Of a DNA stretch of 47,390 bases, positions 1 to 11,620 are shown in pieces. Source of the stretch: Knufia peltigerae (lineage: Eukaryota; Ascomycota; Eurotiomycetes; Chaetothyriales; Trichomeriaceae); NCBI GenBank assembly GCA_030247855.1, contig JAPDRN010000194.1:1-47390 (forward strand). The letters run 5' to 3'. A model generated the notes under the pieces. That model did no database searches, was not told where the DNA came from, and saw nothing but the letters and a program-made list of their open reading frames with translations. Position numbers and translations under genes: made by a program. How positions within the stretch are numbered: the first letter of the stretch is position 1; each line of letters begins with the position of its first letter.

Positions 1-30
1 CTATCGACTTGACAGGTGACGACAGCGATG

Positions 31-1329
31 TTACCACCCATTAGTCATTTGCCTTACGGCCATCGCATACTCGATATCAGCATCAGATGTCTCCTCGGAT
101 GACCTCCTGCCAGGCCAGCTGGATTGAGATCGAAGTATATGTGCATCACTGGACTCTCGTTGCGGGTCAGCATAATCGATTGCGTCGAACCCGTTTTCTT
201 CGGCGTCACGATCCCTTGACGCATTTCTTGCCACAGCGGCAAACCGCTCATCTTCGATGTGATGAGTTGGTCCAGGTTTGAGTTCCTCCCATGGCGGATT
301 GATATAGTCACCATCGGGGCTTCTGGGCATGTCTGGCAAGGGGCTGACAGGTTGAGCCCGATCTCCCGATGGCGGCGGCGAAGACCAGTTGTTCGCCTTT
401 ATGACATCGTCCATATGTTGCTTTGCTCGTGTATCTGCGCCATCCATGGCGAAACTGCCCAAGCGACTCAGCTTGAAGGCTCTGAGGCGATCCAGAGCAG
501 TCTTAAAGTCGTCCAGCACCACGGAATCAGTCAGACACTTGAAGACGAACGACAATTTCCAGAAAGGATTGATCCCGACCGGGAGGGCAGACTTGAGTGC
601 TGATGTAACGGACAGCACATCCAGGACTATGAAACAGATGCTCAGAATCATTGCGCCCAACATGACTGCAAAGCGGGGTGAGATTCGGACGATTTGCACC
701 AAGGTGAGATCGTATTTTGTTTTGATGTTGTAGAACAGGATGCAGGCGGCTAGCACCCACCATGGGTCGCGACACAGCGCCTCCCATGGCCTCGTCTTAA
801 GGAAGACTTTGTTGATGTTATGGAAGTATGTGAAGTTGGCATAAATCTCCACCACCCAATACGGTTGGACAAGGATGATGGTGCCAATGAATAGTCGACT
901 GGCAGTTTTGTTCAGGAATGGTCGGATCTTCATCCACGCAATGACATTGTGCAAAGACCAGGAGATATTGAGGAAAATGGCGGCCACGGAAAGCCACCAG
1001 GCGTAAATGGGAGGGTCAAATAGAATGAAGAAGCCTTGCCAATAGCCCAGGACGAGCTGTAGGTGAAAATCGAGCGTCAGTGCCTATTCACTTCGTCGCA
1101 ATGAGGATCCCAGAGCACTTACCTCGAGCAAAATGAGCTTGTGTAATAGAACCCCTCTACGCATATTGGCCAATGTTATGCAGGACATGATTATGAGTGA
1201 GCCGATCATGAATCCTTCAGCCCATGCTTCAAGAACCAACCCGTGGGGGTCGGTGGGCTTGTTGACCTCTTGGTCTTCCCGCCGCAGCAGGGTATGCAAG
1301 ACATGGTGAGCCCTGGGTATCGGGCTCAT
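31..1329 (-). CDS. Fungal multi-pass integral membrane protein, unknown function
   Basis: Two exons, 1329..1123 and 1056..31, joined by a 66-nt intron with GTAAGT donor and CTACAG acceptor, give 410 residues. The start is the ATG at 1329. The first 69 residues hold one hydrophobic helix (about 39-56). The second exon adds several more between about residues 70 and 210, including stretches around YWVVEIYANF and MLGAMILSICFIVLDVL. A conserved-looking segment around PFWKLSFVFKCLTD follows. The last 150 residues are polar, proline- and charge-rich, and probably cytosolic. It resembles uncharacterised integral membrane proteins of Pezizomycotina that I recognise only by general pattern. No catalytic motif is visible. 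The intron and membrane topology are seen in the sequence; the family label is recall. The start could lie further upstream, because the frame stays open to about 1614. Confidence 0.75.
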
Positions 1330-3622
1330 TGTTGGCGGCAGGCGCAAGAGTGAAACGGTGGCGGAGGGAGAGAGAACTGCTGTCGGGGTCCGCCCATCAA
1401 AGGCGATCTCGCGAGACAATGCGCATGGCCAGACTCGAGGGACGGTCTCGGAGACAAAGAGTGCGGGTTTCGGTTGGGGCGAATGAGAAGCAGTGGTGAT
1501 AGTTATTGTACTTTTCTGCTGTATATATCGCTGAGGGTAAATCAGGGAGGAAAGAGGTGCGTAAGAACGAGCGGAAGGAGTGTCGAGTTCTAGGACTGTG
1601 GTAGTGTTGAGCAATTAAAATGAAAGGTGTGGTGACGGTTGAATGGAGTGCGCAGGATGAGAACGAGGTGGGAGCGAAAAGGCGGGATGGATAGACGGCA
1701 AAAAAGGCAGTTCTATTCAGCCCCCCCAGTCAAGCATTTAGTAAGAAGGACAGAGCAATAACCCTCAATTTACAAAAGCTGCTTCCAGGGTTTTAACCTG
1801 AGGCCTCGATGCAACCGAGAATCTCGAGGGTGGAGCTTGTTTCTGCATCCGTATGGAACGCACACTTGCTCGAGTCTCTGTTCCTCTTTTTCTCTGGTAC
1901 GAGTAGAAACATGTGGACGAGCCAGGTATATAGGTACAGTACCTACGGAAACACAAAGACCCTCGACTGTCCAACCTTTCTCTTACTCACGAGGCCAGAA
2001 ACTCGTCACAATGGCTCCTGGCAACAGAGGGTCCACGAATGCGATCCAGGCCTCATTCCTTTGCCTACAGGGGCTCCAGGGGGTATCTGCTCTCGTGACC
2101 ATGCTCCCTGTACGTACTTTTTACGGGCGGTGAAGATGCACTCAAACCACCTTGCTATACTGTACCCTCTTTGCTCTAGGGGGGAGTTGTTCTCCTCTCC
2201 TCTTCATTTCCCTGCTGGCTGCGCTACTGTTGGTCTTACGCAATCGCCTTGCTCTTCGGGGTTATTGCCCACCCTTCGTCGACTTTGGCTAACAAATCCA
2301 TACTCGTATCGCCCAGGGGCTTGTACTCCGTAGGTACGAGTACGGGGTAATGACTTACGCAGTTGTGCCTGAGGGATCAGCGTCTCGCTCAATTTAGCCG
2401 AGTCGAGCACGAACCCTGCCTCCATTCCTCCCTCGTGTGCCCCGGCGACTTCTATTCTCTTCACGCTCCATTTCGCTCCTGCTGTGACCGTGTAGATGTC
2501 GTACAGCAGGCTCAGATTGGAATTTGACCTGGTCGAAATTCCTCGCCCGACCAGAGCAACACGCGCATCGACTGCCACGTCTCAAAGTCATGGGACATTT
2601 GAGGCAGCTGTTTCGACGGAACATACCACACATTGTTGTGGCCAGAGCTTTGCCGAAGGCCCGAGCGACATGTTTCCCGATCCTTGGGCTTTGTACAAAA
2701 CTAGGCCAGCTTATGGTTGGAGGACGAAGGTCATGGTTGGTGTCATCTTCCCTGCTAGACTCGCTTTCAGTAGACAACCCTTGACGTTAACAGTATCAAG
2801 TCCGATGCCCGGGTTGCGGATAAAAGTACTCGTACGCAAGGAAATTCTTGTCATCGTACGATCATCTTTCATTCATTCATTCGTACAACAGAGTATGGTC
2901 TTTACAAGGCACCTACGTACATCCTTTCTCCTGTCGATTATCTGTATGACCGCACATGGTAATCTTCTGCGTCTGAAAATGACTTTGCGTGAGTACATTC
3001 TGCTGCAACCTGGAGAAGAGCCAGGCGAGCCCTTGTTACAGTTTCCCCCGCTTTCAAACAAATAGGCGCCTCTTCTTAGCCTGGAACTCAGTATTGTGAT
3101 CCCGCAACTCCGTACTCCGTACTTCGCCTCGCTTACAACCACGCTCACATATAGCCCCCAGTCTGGTGAGCCATTCCTTCAAGCACTCCTGTTTCGCTTT
3201 TTATTTAGCAGCACGCTTTCAACGCTCCGGCGCCCGTAAGCCCTCGATAATATGGAATTCCTCAAGCCACACGGCCAGTTTGCTGCTTTGGTGTCTGCGT
3301 GTCAAACTAGCCAGATGTCCCTGGCATCTGATTCCTCACACCACAAATCAGACTGGTAAACGACGACATCTATCTCCCGAAATGATACCATCCAACCTGC
3401 AAATACCTTTGTCCAATAATCACCCATATCCTGTCGGTGCGCGCCGGAGTTCTTCCAGAAAAAAATTGCTGTAGCTTCCCAAATAAGATTAATTTTTTGT
3501 CGTCACCGTCTCTTGCCCTTACCAGTCTGCAGTTCTTAGCGAGGTAACTGGGGGAGCGGAGCTGATACGCAATTCGATTCGGGCTTTTCGTACTGCAATG
3601 ATTGCGCCACCGACTAGAGGGA
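1330..3622. other. Intergenic region, no supported gene
   Basis: About 2.3 kb between the membrane-protein start and the hexokinase-like stop. Open frames here are short, unspliced and unlike any family I know. It holds two exact TACTCCGTA copies (2324-2332, 3113-3121), three TACTCGTA/TACGAGTA copies (2301, 2335, 2827), a short ATTC run near 2871, and pyrimidine-rich stretches near 2195-2215 that could be promoter for the upstream minus-strand gene. Confidence 0.5.
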
Positions 3623-5450
3623 TTAACGCGGCGACAAGGAGGCCTGTTGCCCTGCCAAAACCCCGGCGCCAATAATGCCACCGTCGCGAGCCTCCCGCAA
3701 GAAGACACTCTTGCCACCGTCTTGCGGTCCTGCTCGCATCACAAGTCGGTCGATGAACCGCTGACATTGTTCTTTAAAGTTAGGATAATGCTGAATGATC
3801 CCTCCAGTATACGCAATAACAAGCTCTTCCGGTCCTGACTTCCAAGCCGTGGCGCCTGGGGCTGGCGAGAGCCCATCACGCACATCATGTGAAGGTAGCG
3901 CCAGATGGCTGTTCTTTGGGGACGAAGGCTTGCTGTCTGATGTGAAGACCGCGTCTGGAAGTGAGGCAGGGCTGCCTGGCTCGGACAATGCAATCTCGCC
4001 GACGGTAGCAAGGAGGCCGACAGTCGTAGCGGCGATGAGCCCCGCGGAACGAACTTGAACAAGATGCGCTATTCTGCGCAAGGCTCCCGCTGAGTGTGGC
4101 GTCCAGCCCCAGTTGGACGATTCTGGCGGTGGCATTCGACGCTTCAATTCTCCTGCCAGTTCTGCATTGGTCCTTGACCGTGCAACTACCGCGCTGACGA
4201 AGGTCGTGGTGAAGCTGTATGGATGGACGATAGTAGCGGGAAGTGAGGTTGATGGAACTGGCGGCTTATGTGCTCTGGTCATGTAATCGTGGAATATGAT
4301 GCGCACCAGCTCTCCTATATACCTACCTCCTGTCATGTACTCCAGAGGTTGGAAACCCGGTCGTGCACATGCCGCATCCAATTCACGATCCCAATCGGTG
4401 GTGATGGATTGTAGTGGTCCACAGGCACCAGCGATTGTGATTTCAGTATTGACAACAGTCTCTGTTGCTTCTGGCTTGTTCTTGCGAATCGAGGTAGCTT
4501 TGGCCTCGCCCAAGCTTGAGAATTTCATGGGCACCGTGGCGTTGCAGCCAGTTCCGACAATGATGCCGGCAACAACTCTAGAATTTGGCAGCGACTTGAC
4601 ACTGTATGCTAATGATGCAAGAGTGGCGATAGTGTCATTGGTGATGGCAGCAATCTTTAGTCGGGGGAGTGGGCCAAGTTTCCTTCTCTTTGCGCGTGGG
4701 GATGAGTCGTTGCTTTGTTGCTGTCTGGTATGTCGAGCGTAGCCTTGCAGCAAGGTGGAACCCAGATCAAGGTCGGAAGTTATCGTGAAGCCTTTGCCCA
4801 TGGGCATCAGCGTCGCTGAGTCGAGCTTCTCTTGCCTAAATCACATGTTAGCATGGAGCAAAGCAGTCTGTTCTTCATTCAGAACCAGTAACTTACATCA
4901 TGGGAAAGCTGAAAGTAATGCCCATTGGGAGTTCCTCCGGGACTTCTACCTTGCCAGTATCCGAACTAAGTCGGTCCCATACGACTTCCGCGATACAATC
5001 ACCAATCCAGGCAAAAAGGTCATCAGTTTTGTCCATTTTCAGATGTTCGCCAATAGGCCAGGCCTTCTCCAAGGTCCGTCGTACACGCGGTCGCTGGGCA
5101 TTTCTGATGGTCTCACGTGACTTGTCCTGGCCTTGAGCGGACGATGCGAGGTCATCAGCATCCCCCAGTAGTTCGATGAAAGCAACACGCAAATTGGTGC
5201 CGCCGACATCGATGGCGAGGAATTGACCTGTCTCATGGCCCGAAGGTAGCTCAGTCACCGGCGTCGGGAGAAACTGTTCTTCAGAATGGAGTGCAAGTTC
5301 ATGGTAGACTTTTGAGAACTGATAGGCCAGGTTATGGACCACGGTATCATCGATAAGCAGCGGCTGGACAAAAGACTCGAGTTCAGCTTCCACGTCGTCT
5401 GGCGGCGGGCTGCCATTACTGGCCGATGGCGCTGAAGCCCGTTCAGACAT
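3623..5450 (-). CDS. Divergent hexokinase-family protein (HxkC/HxkD-like, probably regulatory)
   Basis: Exons 5450..4897 and 4835..3623, with a 61-nt intron (GTAAGT...TTTAG), give 588 residues. Hexokinase landmarks are present: DVGGTNLR (81-88), the Asn-Asp pair carrying the usual catalytic Asp (N251-D252 in AITNDT), GTGCNAT, an NTE motif, and a Glu before GGRYIGE. Others have decayed. The expected NTEWGAF reads NTEITIAG, and the C-terminal ATP-site segment normally containing DGS reads YTGGIIQHYP. An insertion of roughly 60 residues sits in the large domain. A basic cluster, RAKRRK (232-237), looks like a nuclear localisation signal. Aspergillus nidulans has two non-catalytic regulatory hexokinases, HxkC (XprF, mitochondria-associated) and HxkD (nuclear). 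The basic cluster leans towards HxkD, but the assignment is inferred. A weakly active glucokinase is the alternative. Confidence 0.85.
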
Positions 5451-6693
5451 GGTGTCGTGATATATGAGAAGCGCGTGAGGAGGCCAGGACTTGAGTGGTG
5501 TGAAAGTCGGGAAGGCTGTTCACGTGCAAGGCATCCAGCATTGGGCGCCGGGTGCGAATGGGGAGAGTCGCTGAAACACTGGGCGAGTTTCGGAGAGTAA
5601 GAAGGCCCAGAGATTTGGTTCTTTGTGTAATCTTCAATGGCAGTTTTTTGTATTGCGAGACTCAGGTGTCGCAAAGGCAGCGTGACTCAGATAGCTGAAG
5701 ATCAATGTTCAATGTTTCATGGTCCAGGCAGATGTCACCCTGGAGTCGGATGTGACGCTGGGGAGAAGGAAGGAAGATCGAGCGTAGTGTAGTCAGCCTC
5801 AATTAGATTTCCAGTGTTTGAAGCTCGTCCTTCCGGCATCGCACAGACCTACGAACCAATAAACACGGCTCCCCGGCCAAAGTCACGAATACGACGGTCA
5901 ACATGTTCACTAATAACGCGAGGCCGCCGATAAACTGGGGAACCTGCACCACGGCTGCACCCAAATACCAAAAGAGACATAGGCTGCCCACCGAAGGCCC
6001 TCCTGCCACATGGCTACAAGGGCTGATTAGACTAAGAACCGGCGCCAGAGAGGGACAGGCGAGTCACAGGCCGACGATTTGACATTCAAAGTGCTACTAG
6101 GCTTCATGGTGATGACCCGTTTTCTGCTTAGAGGGATGGGCAAACCCTGCGATAGCGGACAGAAGGGCGCCTCGCCAGCCAGCTGAGATGCCCATGCCAA
6201 CCTCAAGTGGGTTGCACAAGACACATAGATTGGAACTGCAAATCGAGAACAGCCCGGAAGTGAACCGGATCCCGAGGGCGAGCCTCAAGGTATCTACTCC
6301 GAATTCCATAGACAATTATAGTTTGTCAATGATACTGTACGGAGCAGCCAGAGATTGTACCTTGAGTACCTAGTGCTGTGGAGGGCCAGGCTCTACGCAT
6401 CTTAACATTGGATACCATAAATACGGAGTAGGAGTATTAGTTAATCCTCATCACGACCAGGAAAACTAACGGTCTCCTCCGTTTCATTGCTGCTTTAAGT
6501 CGCCGTTGTCGGGAGTGCAAATGGCCCTGTGCTCGTACTCGTACTCACTCCGTACTTTGTACGCTAGCTTTATGACCCGCTACCACATGCGCCTCGACAA
6601 GTACTCCGTGTCGTGCGGACAACACAGGTCGTATGGAAATTGTCCCTCACAAGACCGTGATTCTCCTCACCGCTGAATTAGTTACTTGACTTG
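5451..6693. promoter_or_regulatory. Divergent promoter region between hexokinase-like and GILT genes
   Basis: About 1.2 kb separates two divergently transcribed genes. No coding region is supported. The GILT-proximal part carries TACGGAGTA (6422-6430), TACTCGTA (6536-6543), ACTCCGTA (6547-6554) and TACTCCGTG (6602-6610) within 190 bp, which is the densest group of this motif in the first half of the window. A 68-codon hydrophobic minus-strand frame at 5803-6009 exists, but nothing supports it. Confidence 0.4.
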
Positions 6694-7550
6694 ATGGCTT
6701 CACGGTATTCCCGTCTTCCGGAAGACAAGTTTCCGGTCTCCGCGTCTCTCAGAAAGCCCTCCTACGAACAACCGCGAGCAGAGAGATATACTCCCCAACG
6801 GCAATGGATCAGACGCATCATACCCGCCATCTTGACATTGGTGGCACTTTTCTCACTGTTTCGCGCCGCATTTGTCTGCCGTCACCACTATGACCCTGCA
6901 AAATCGTTCTCGCAAGTGGCTGTCGATGAAGATTCAGAAAAGGTTCCCCTCGAGATTCACGTCATGTCAAAGTGCCCCGATGCAAGGGACTGCCTGCGGG
7001 ATCTGATACTGCCGACCATGGTGGAAGTCAGTGATAAAGTCAACTTCACGATGTCGTTCATCGGAAGGTATTCTATGCTAGACTCAAAAGAGCTATATTC
7101 TTTGCTTACATGCTCTTTAGCGTCGACCCCAAGTCTGATGCAGTCTCTTGCAAACACGGCCCTGGCGAATGCCTCGGGAACGAAATCCTCCTCTGTGCCG
7201 CCAAAGTTTACCCAGACGTCAAGATCTGGCTCGGGTTTGCGAATTGCATGATCTCAGATTACCCTGATATCCCCAATCGAGACCTAGTTGAGAGCTGCGC
7301 GATGGAGCACGGCATCGACTTCTCCAAGTTGAATGGTTGTATTAGTGATGAGGGTGAAGGTATTGGCCTCCTTCGGTCGAGCATCGAAAGAAGTGAAGAA
7401 TACAATGTTACAAAGAGTTGCACCGTCAGACTTGCGGGCGAGGTCCGGTGTGTTCGAGATGGTGGGAAGTGGTATGACTGCCCGGGCGGTAGCGCGGTGA
7501 AGGATCTCGTTGGGGATGTCAGTGATTTGTACAACAAAGGGACCAATTGA
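6694..7550 (+). CDS. GILT-family thiol reductase (gamma-interferon-inducible lysosomal thiol reductase type)
   Basis: Exons 6694..7067 and 7121..7550, split by a 53-nt intron (GTATTC...TTTAG), give 267 residues. The ATG at 6694 is used; the codon before it is TTG. One N-terminal hydrophobic helix (about residues 38-56, after a basic stretch) suggests a type II anchor or uncleaved signal in the secretory pathway. The thioredoxin-like domain begins with EIHVMSKCPDARDC, whose cysteines are the likely redox pair, although spaced CX5C rather than the CXXC of animal GILT. The family signature follows as CKHGPGECLGNEILLC, matching CQHGX2ECX2NX4C except for Lys at position 2. GILT proteins reduce disulfides in acidic compartments. 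The fungal substrate is unknown. The gene is convergent with the next one, with only 143 bp between stops. Confidence 0.9.
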
Positions 7551-7693
7551 GGTATATTTCCGCAGCGATGGTGGTGACCAGGTGATTTTTGATTTTGTTG
7601 TGTTGCATTATACCCCGGAATGGCATTCTCCTTTGACTGGTTGGATTCTCCTTTTCCCGCTGGCGCTGCCACACTGCTCGACATGAGAAAGCA

Positions 7694-8017
7694 TCAGATA
7701 TATCTGAACATGTTATCTCTGACACTCCGCTTCATTGCAACTGGCTTTCCATCTTCCAATTCCGCACCAGCAGCGCCCCCATCTCCAGACAAGGCCTCCA
7801 TTATGCTACGCATATCTTCATCGGTTTGCGCCACGCTCTTGTGAGACTCCTTCGTCTTCTCGGTTGCTTTATGGCTCTTTTCAGAATTAGCTTGCTTGTT
7901 AGAACTTTTATTGACACCACTTGGTGAGGTAGTGGAGATTGCCAGTCTTTGCATTGTCATCCTGGAAGGACGGCATACAAAAGTCCGTGGCGATGTTGTT
8001 ATGCGCAGCAGAGACAT
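7694..8017 (-). CDS. Small conserved protein, probably mitochondrial
   Basis: A single exon of 107 codons starts at the ATG at 8017. The N-terminus is rich in Arg, Ser and Thr with almost no acidic residues (first 35 positions), as in a mitochondrial targeting sequence. The middle is Lys/Ser/Glu-rich and low complexity (about 37-66). The end, ELEDGKPVAMKRSVRDNMFRYI, has the look of a conserved motif. I do not recognise the family. The 143-bp gap to the stop of the GILT gene suggests that their 3' ends may overlap. Its 5' side faces the TFIIA-gamma gene across about 390 bp. It could also be the last exon of a longer gene, but the ATG context and presequence argue against that. Confidence 0.6.
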   Translation of the reverse strand: MSLLRITTSPRTFVCRPSRMTMQRLAISTTSPSGVNKSSNKQANSEKSHKATEKTKESHKSVAQTDEDMRSIMEALSGDGGAAGAELEDGKPVAMKRSVRDNMFRYI

Positions 8018-8410
8018 GATTCTCCCTCAACACCACCTGCGATGATTACGTGTAGATGTGTGCGATGATCATGCGAACAGTGATTGCCATACTTCAGGTT
8101 TTCTTCACGTCCAAGTGCATTGCCTGGCACTACGTAAGTCATCGTTGTAGGTATTTGCGTCAGGAGAGAGAGCATTGCAGCCAATCATCAGTTAGTCACT
8201 AGCGTTTTCGTTCCGGCCAATAGACGACATAGACGCTGCCTGCGCCGCCGTTGAGTTACTCACGTCGTTCTTAATCTACATACCCAAGTTCTCTAACACA
8301 ATTCTTCTGCCATCATTCCTGCCACTCGCTTTCTCCCGGACTACCCTTATCACCTCACAATAAACTGGTCTCTTTCAATTGCCCACGAGTGAGCGGGAAG
8401 AGGTGAATCA
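8018..8410. promoter_or_regulatory. Divergent promoter, small mitochondrial-like gene / TFIIA gamma
   Basis: This stretch of 393 bp between two divergent starts holds no coding frame I can support. The part before 8411 is pyrimidine-rich (about 8280-8380), typical of fungal leaders. No clear TATA box is seen. Confidence 0.4.
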
Positions 8411-8908
8411 ATGGCTGCAGCAACGCAACAACAGTATTACGAACTCTACCGTGGTAGTAGGTAGGTTAGCCCAATATCGTGCGGGCATCTTGCTCTTGGT
8501 TTCATTTTCGCCTTCGCTTTCAACTTGGATCTTGTCTGGGACAACAATTGACTGGTTAATACAGCATCGGCTTGTCGCTCATTGACACCATCGATGACCT
8601 GATCAACGATGGCCGCATCGAACCCCAGTTGGCAATGAAGATTCTAGCCAATTTCGATCGCGCGATAGCCGACAATCTCGCTGAGAAGGTCAAATCGAGG
8701 CTCACATTCAAGGTGTGTAAGGACACTTCGTCTGCCATCGAAAATACTGAGATTTGTATAGGGCCACCTAGAAACATACCGATTCTGCGATGATGTCTGG
8801 ACATTCCTTGTGAAAAAAGTCAAGTTCAAGAGTGATGGAGGGCAGGAGTTCCAGGCCGAAAAAGTCAAAATCGTCAGCTGTAATTCTAAGAAGCCCGGAG
8901 AGCCTTGA
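8411..8908 (+). CDS. TOA2: Transcription initiation factor IIA, gamma (small) subunit
   Basis: Three exons, 8411..8460, 8565..8712 and 8762..8908, encode 114 residues. Introns are 104 and 49 nt with normal GT-AG ends; the second opens GTGTGTAAG. The protein shows the family pattern throughout: QQYYELYRGSS at the N-terminus, then IGLSLIDTIDDLINDGRI, the helix EPQLAMKILANFDRAI, and after the second intron the beta-barrel part TYRFCDDVWTFLVKKVKFK and EKVKIVSC. The length matches yeast Toa2 (about 120). TFIIA binds TBP on TATA DNA and stabilises the preinitiation complex in the nucleus. The splice joins are fixed by family identity on both sides, so confidence is high. Confidence 0.96.
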
Positions 8909-9541
8909 TACTGGCAATATCACAATCTTCTGGGCCTGGTTTGACGTTCATGCTGTCTTTCACGGCGGCCGGTTACTTGGAGAAAGACATCAGAGCAGCC
9001 TGGGATGATTTTTACGACGACTATTCAACGTTGCATGCTATGGAGTTCATGGGCTAGTGGTTGGCTCAAAACTATCTGAGTTATGATACCCAAATTTTGG
9101 CGTTATACAGGAATAAAATTGGGCCCGCGTCTGTTGCGATATTGCAGCAGAAGGTATAAATCATCAAGACTAGATCAGAATGGCGGTTCGCCGGATCTAC
9201 CATAACTTCCATGCTTCTGTGCCACTCTTCGAGATCACTTTCACCTATGAATGAGGAGCAGCCAGGCGGGGTGTGGGCATTTGCGCAGCCTCGCCGCTCC
9301 CCAAGGCTGATCCCCGCGTAAGGTTTACCTAGTGATTACCTTCAACAAAGCAGTAGTTTTCACCTCGTTTGCCAAAGCAGTGGGATTGAAGGTACTGCAC
9401 AACATAATACAGCACCTGTAGCAATCTCCCCACTACATTAAGCGCATTGGAAATGTACACAACGTTTCTTGAGCATCATCCGAGCCGCGCCAATCCACCT
9501 TGATTCAGGCCCCAGAGGCAGCCCGCATTTCATTCTTCGAC
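8909..9541. other. Intergenic region, no supported gene
   Basis: This holds 633 bp between two plus-strand genes: the TFIIA-gamma 3' flank and the next promoter. A 35-codon ATG frame (8950-9057) is present, but it most likely lies in the 3' UTR. Confidence 0.4.
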
Positions 9542-10661
9542 ATGGCTCGCACCTTGCCATGGACAACCGATCATGCACCACCGCCCAAGAAGCAACGTAC
9601 AATTGGCTCAGTGCGATCACATACAGAGCCATCCTCTCCTCCTGCACTTGGTAGATTGAGTGAGGCGGTAGAAACTCCGGCACAAGAGAACCTGTCTGAT
9701 CGCACTCCAGCAAAGCGAGACCGCGGTCAGTTGCAAGACATGCATGCTGTGACTTCGAGCTGACCTGAGGCAGGTGCAACGCCTACTTCATCGCCTGTCA
9801 AAGCACCGCCGTCCAGCGAGTGAGTACAGGGCTACAAGGGTAACTTGCATTGCTAAGGTGCTGTACAGGTTGATGCACGACGGCTATGACGGAGATGACA
9901 TCTACATCATGGTCGAAGATGAGTTCAATACTGTCGCGCAAAGCTACACCGCACACCTTCATTTGGCCGAGTACAAGAGACTGGTGAAACAAGCTCGCGA
10001 GGCACCTCCTAAGGCTCTGCCAGAACCAACCTCTCCGATGTCGAAGCAGGCCAAGCAGAGACTGAAGGCGGATGCTCTGCAACATAGGCAAAAGGACGCA
10101 TTGCAGAGGGTGTTGGGTCGCTCAGCTGTGGATGAGGAGGAAGACGCAGGAGACGATCTTTGGTCAGGCACAAGTCTCGCTCCACTGATGTCAGGCAGCA
10201 ACCCAGGCAAGACATCTCTCCTTGGGCTGGAGAAGATATCGAGCAACACGAAAGCCGGGATGGGTTTCGTCAGACCTAATAGCAGTGGCTCTTCCGGCAA
10301 GGACTCAGAAAGCGATGACCTGAGCTGGGATAGAAAGCATGTGGGCAAAGCTCCGATGATCCGGGACGATGATCTATCGACCCGTGCAACCTCGTCTACG
10401 TCGAGGACAACGCTCGGCAAAGCTTCGAGAATTAGAGTAGCAACGACTACAAGACAAAGACACAATCAAGACCGGCCCCAGCCTATTTCGCCGGAACTTA
10501 GGAGCGTTGACAAGGAGAGTAATGAGCAAGGTATCGGCCAGTCTTTCTTGCGCCGATCACAAACTACGTCAAGACAACACAAGGATCGGTTACGTACACG
10601 CCAGCTGAAGGAACAGGAGGAGAAATCAAGGCTAGAAGAGGTGCCAATGTTCATCATTTGA
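9542..10661 (+). CDS. Conserved fungal protein with a DDIYIMVEDEF motif, unknown function
   Basis: Three exons, 9542..9725, 9774..9819 and 9869..10661, give 340 residues. The middle exon is only 46 nt and the introns are 48 and 49 nt. The N-terminus MARTLPW leads a basic, Pro/Ser-rich, probably disordered stretch with PPKKQR and PAKRDR clusters that resemble nuclear localisation signals. Then comes the one ordered-looking part, GYDGDDIYIMVEDEF followed by an amphipathic helix (about residues 80-125). The remainder is Ser/Arg/Lys-rich with an acidic patch (EEEDAGDD) and ends VPMFII. I recognise the pattern as a conserved hypothetical protein in filamentous ascomycetes, with no known function. 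Splicing is inferred from frame continuity and the motif that resumes exactly after the second intron. A nuclear protein is the reasonable guess. Confidence 0.75.
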
Positions 10662-11620
10662 AGTCAAATCTGCAGCTCAACAAATACCCAAGACAACCTT
10701 CAATAATTCAGAGGAGGCAGACAAGAGTTCCTTCAAGGCAAATGAGACGATGGTCTTCTGGTAGAGAATATCACGTCCAATACGTCTCGGCTCGGCGGCA
10801 TGTTTGTCGTTTTGCACGTGGCGTGTTTCGTTCAGAACGTTCTAGGCATGGTGAGAGGACTCCTGAGATGGATCGTCCAAATGCGCCGTTGACATGATAC
10901 ATGTTGCGGCCCAACACCAAGTGCCCTTTCGGCCCCCGATTCTCAATCCGGCCCGCGCACCATCACTGCATTTCCTTCAGGGTCATTTGGACATGGACAT
11001 CCTCGCGGCGAAAGTCGGTGGGTTGGCCCTACAGCGGTTTCTTCAGTGTTTGTGCCTTTCAGAAGGGTGTGTTAATTGATTTACAATTGTGACATCGCGG
11101 TGCTCTGAGACTGGACGGGGTTGTTTGCGAAATCGAGCCTTGATCCGCTCGATCTTTTCAAGGATCGCGGTTTTGAGGTTGGCGAGAACATTCATCCTCG
11201 AAGCCGGTCTAGATGTCTGTCGGTGGATTGTTTCGGGCAACCACTACTAATGAAGTCTGTCTACCTCATATATAAATGGGGCCCTGCCATCGAGTCCGTT
11301 TGTAGCGGGTATTTGTTTGGCAGCTGTTGGGAATGCGTGTCACACGCTTAGTATTTTCTCCTTGAACGCTCACGGCCAGAGCCTATGTTCAATGATCTGA
11401 AACTGTGCGAACGCGACGAGCCTACAGGTATGAGATTGAAGTCATGTATTGGATAAAGAGACATTACTCAATTGCTTGGTGAAGAACACCTTACAGTACC
11501 TAACGTAGCCCCATACATGTCAACATGCCAAACAAACTGTACTGGCACGTACAGTATATTCGTTATCCGGACCTGTTATTCCCCCTCGACCGCCCAGAGG
11601 GAGGGGGAAAAAAGGCCGCT
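10662..11620. other. Intergenic region between convergent genes
   Basis: Just under 1 kb between the stops of two convergent genes. Frames in it are short and not conserved-looking. A G/A-rich run at 11589-11614 lies just beyond the stop of the flavoprotein gene. Nothing else stands out. Confidence 0.4.

Noticed and set aside
1809..3065. Several overlapping frames of 90-190 codons between the first two genes
   Set aside because: They overlap one another on both strands, have no common family pattern and no splice-site support.
5803..6009. 68-codon hydrophobic minus-strand frame in the hexokinase/GILT interval
   Set aside because: It contains a plausible membrane segment but no recognisable family, no flanking exons and no promoter element. 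Chance is likely at this length.
8950..9057. 35-codon frame (starts MLSFTAAGYLEKD) after TFIIA gamma
   Set aside because: It lies where the 3' UTR of the TFIIA gene should be, has no family, and nothing suggests that it is translated.
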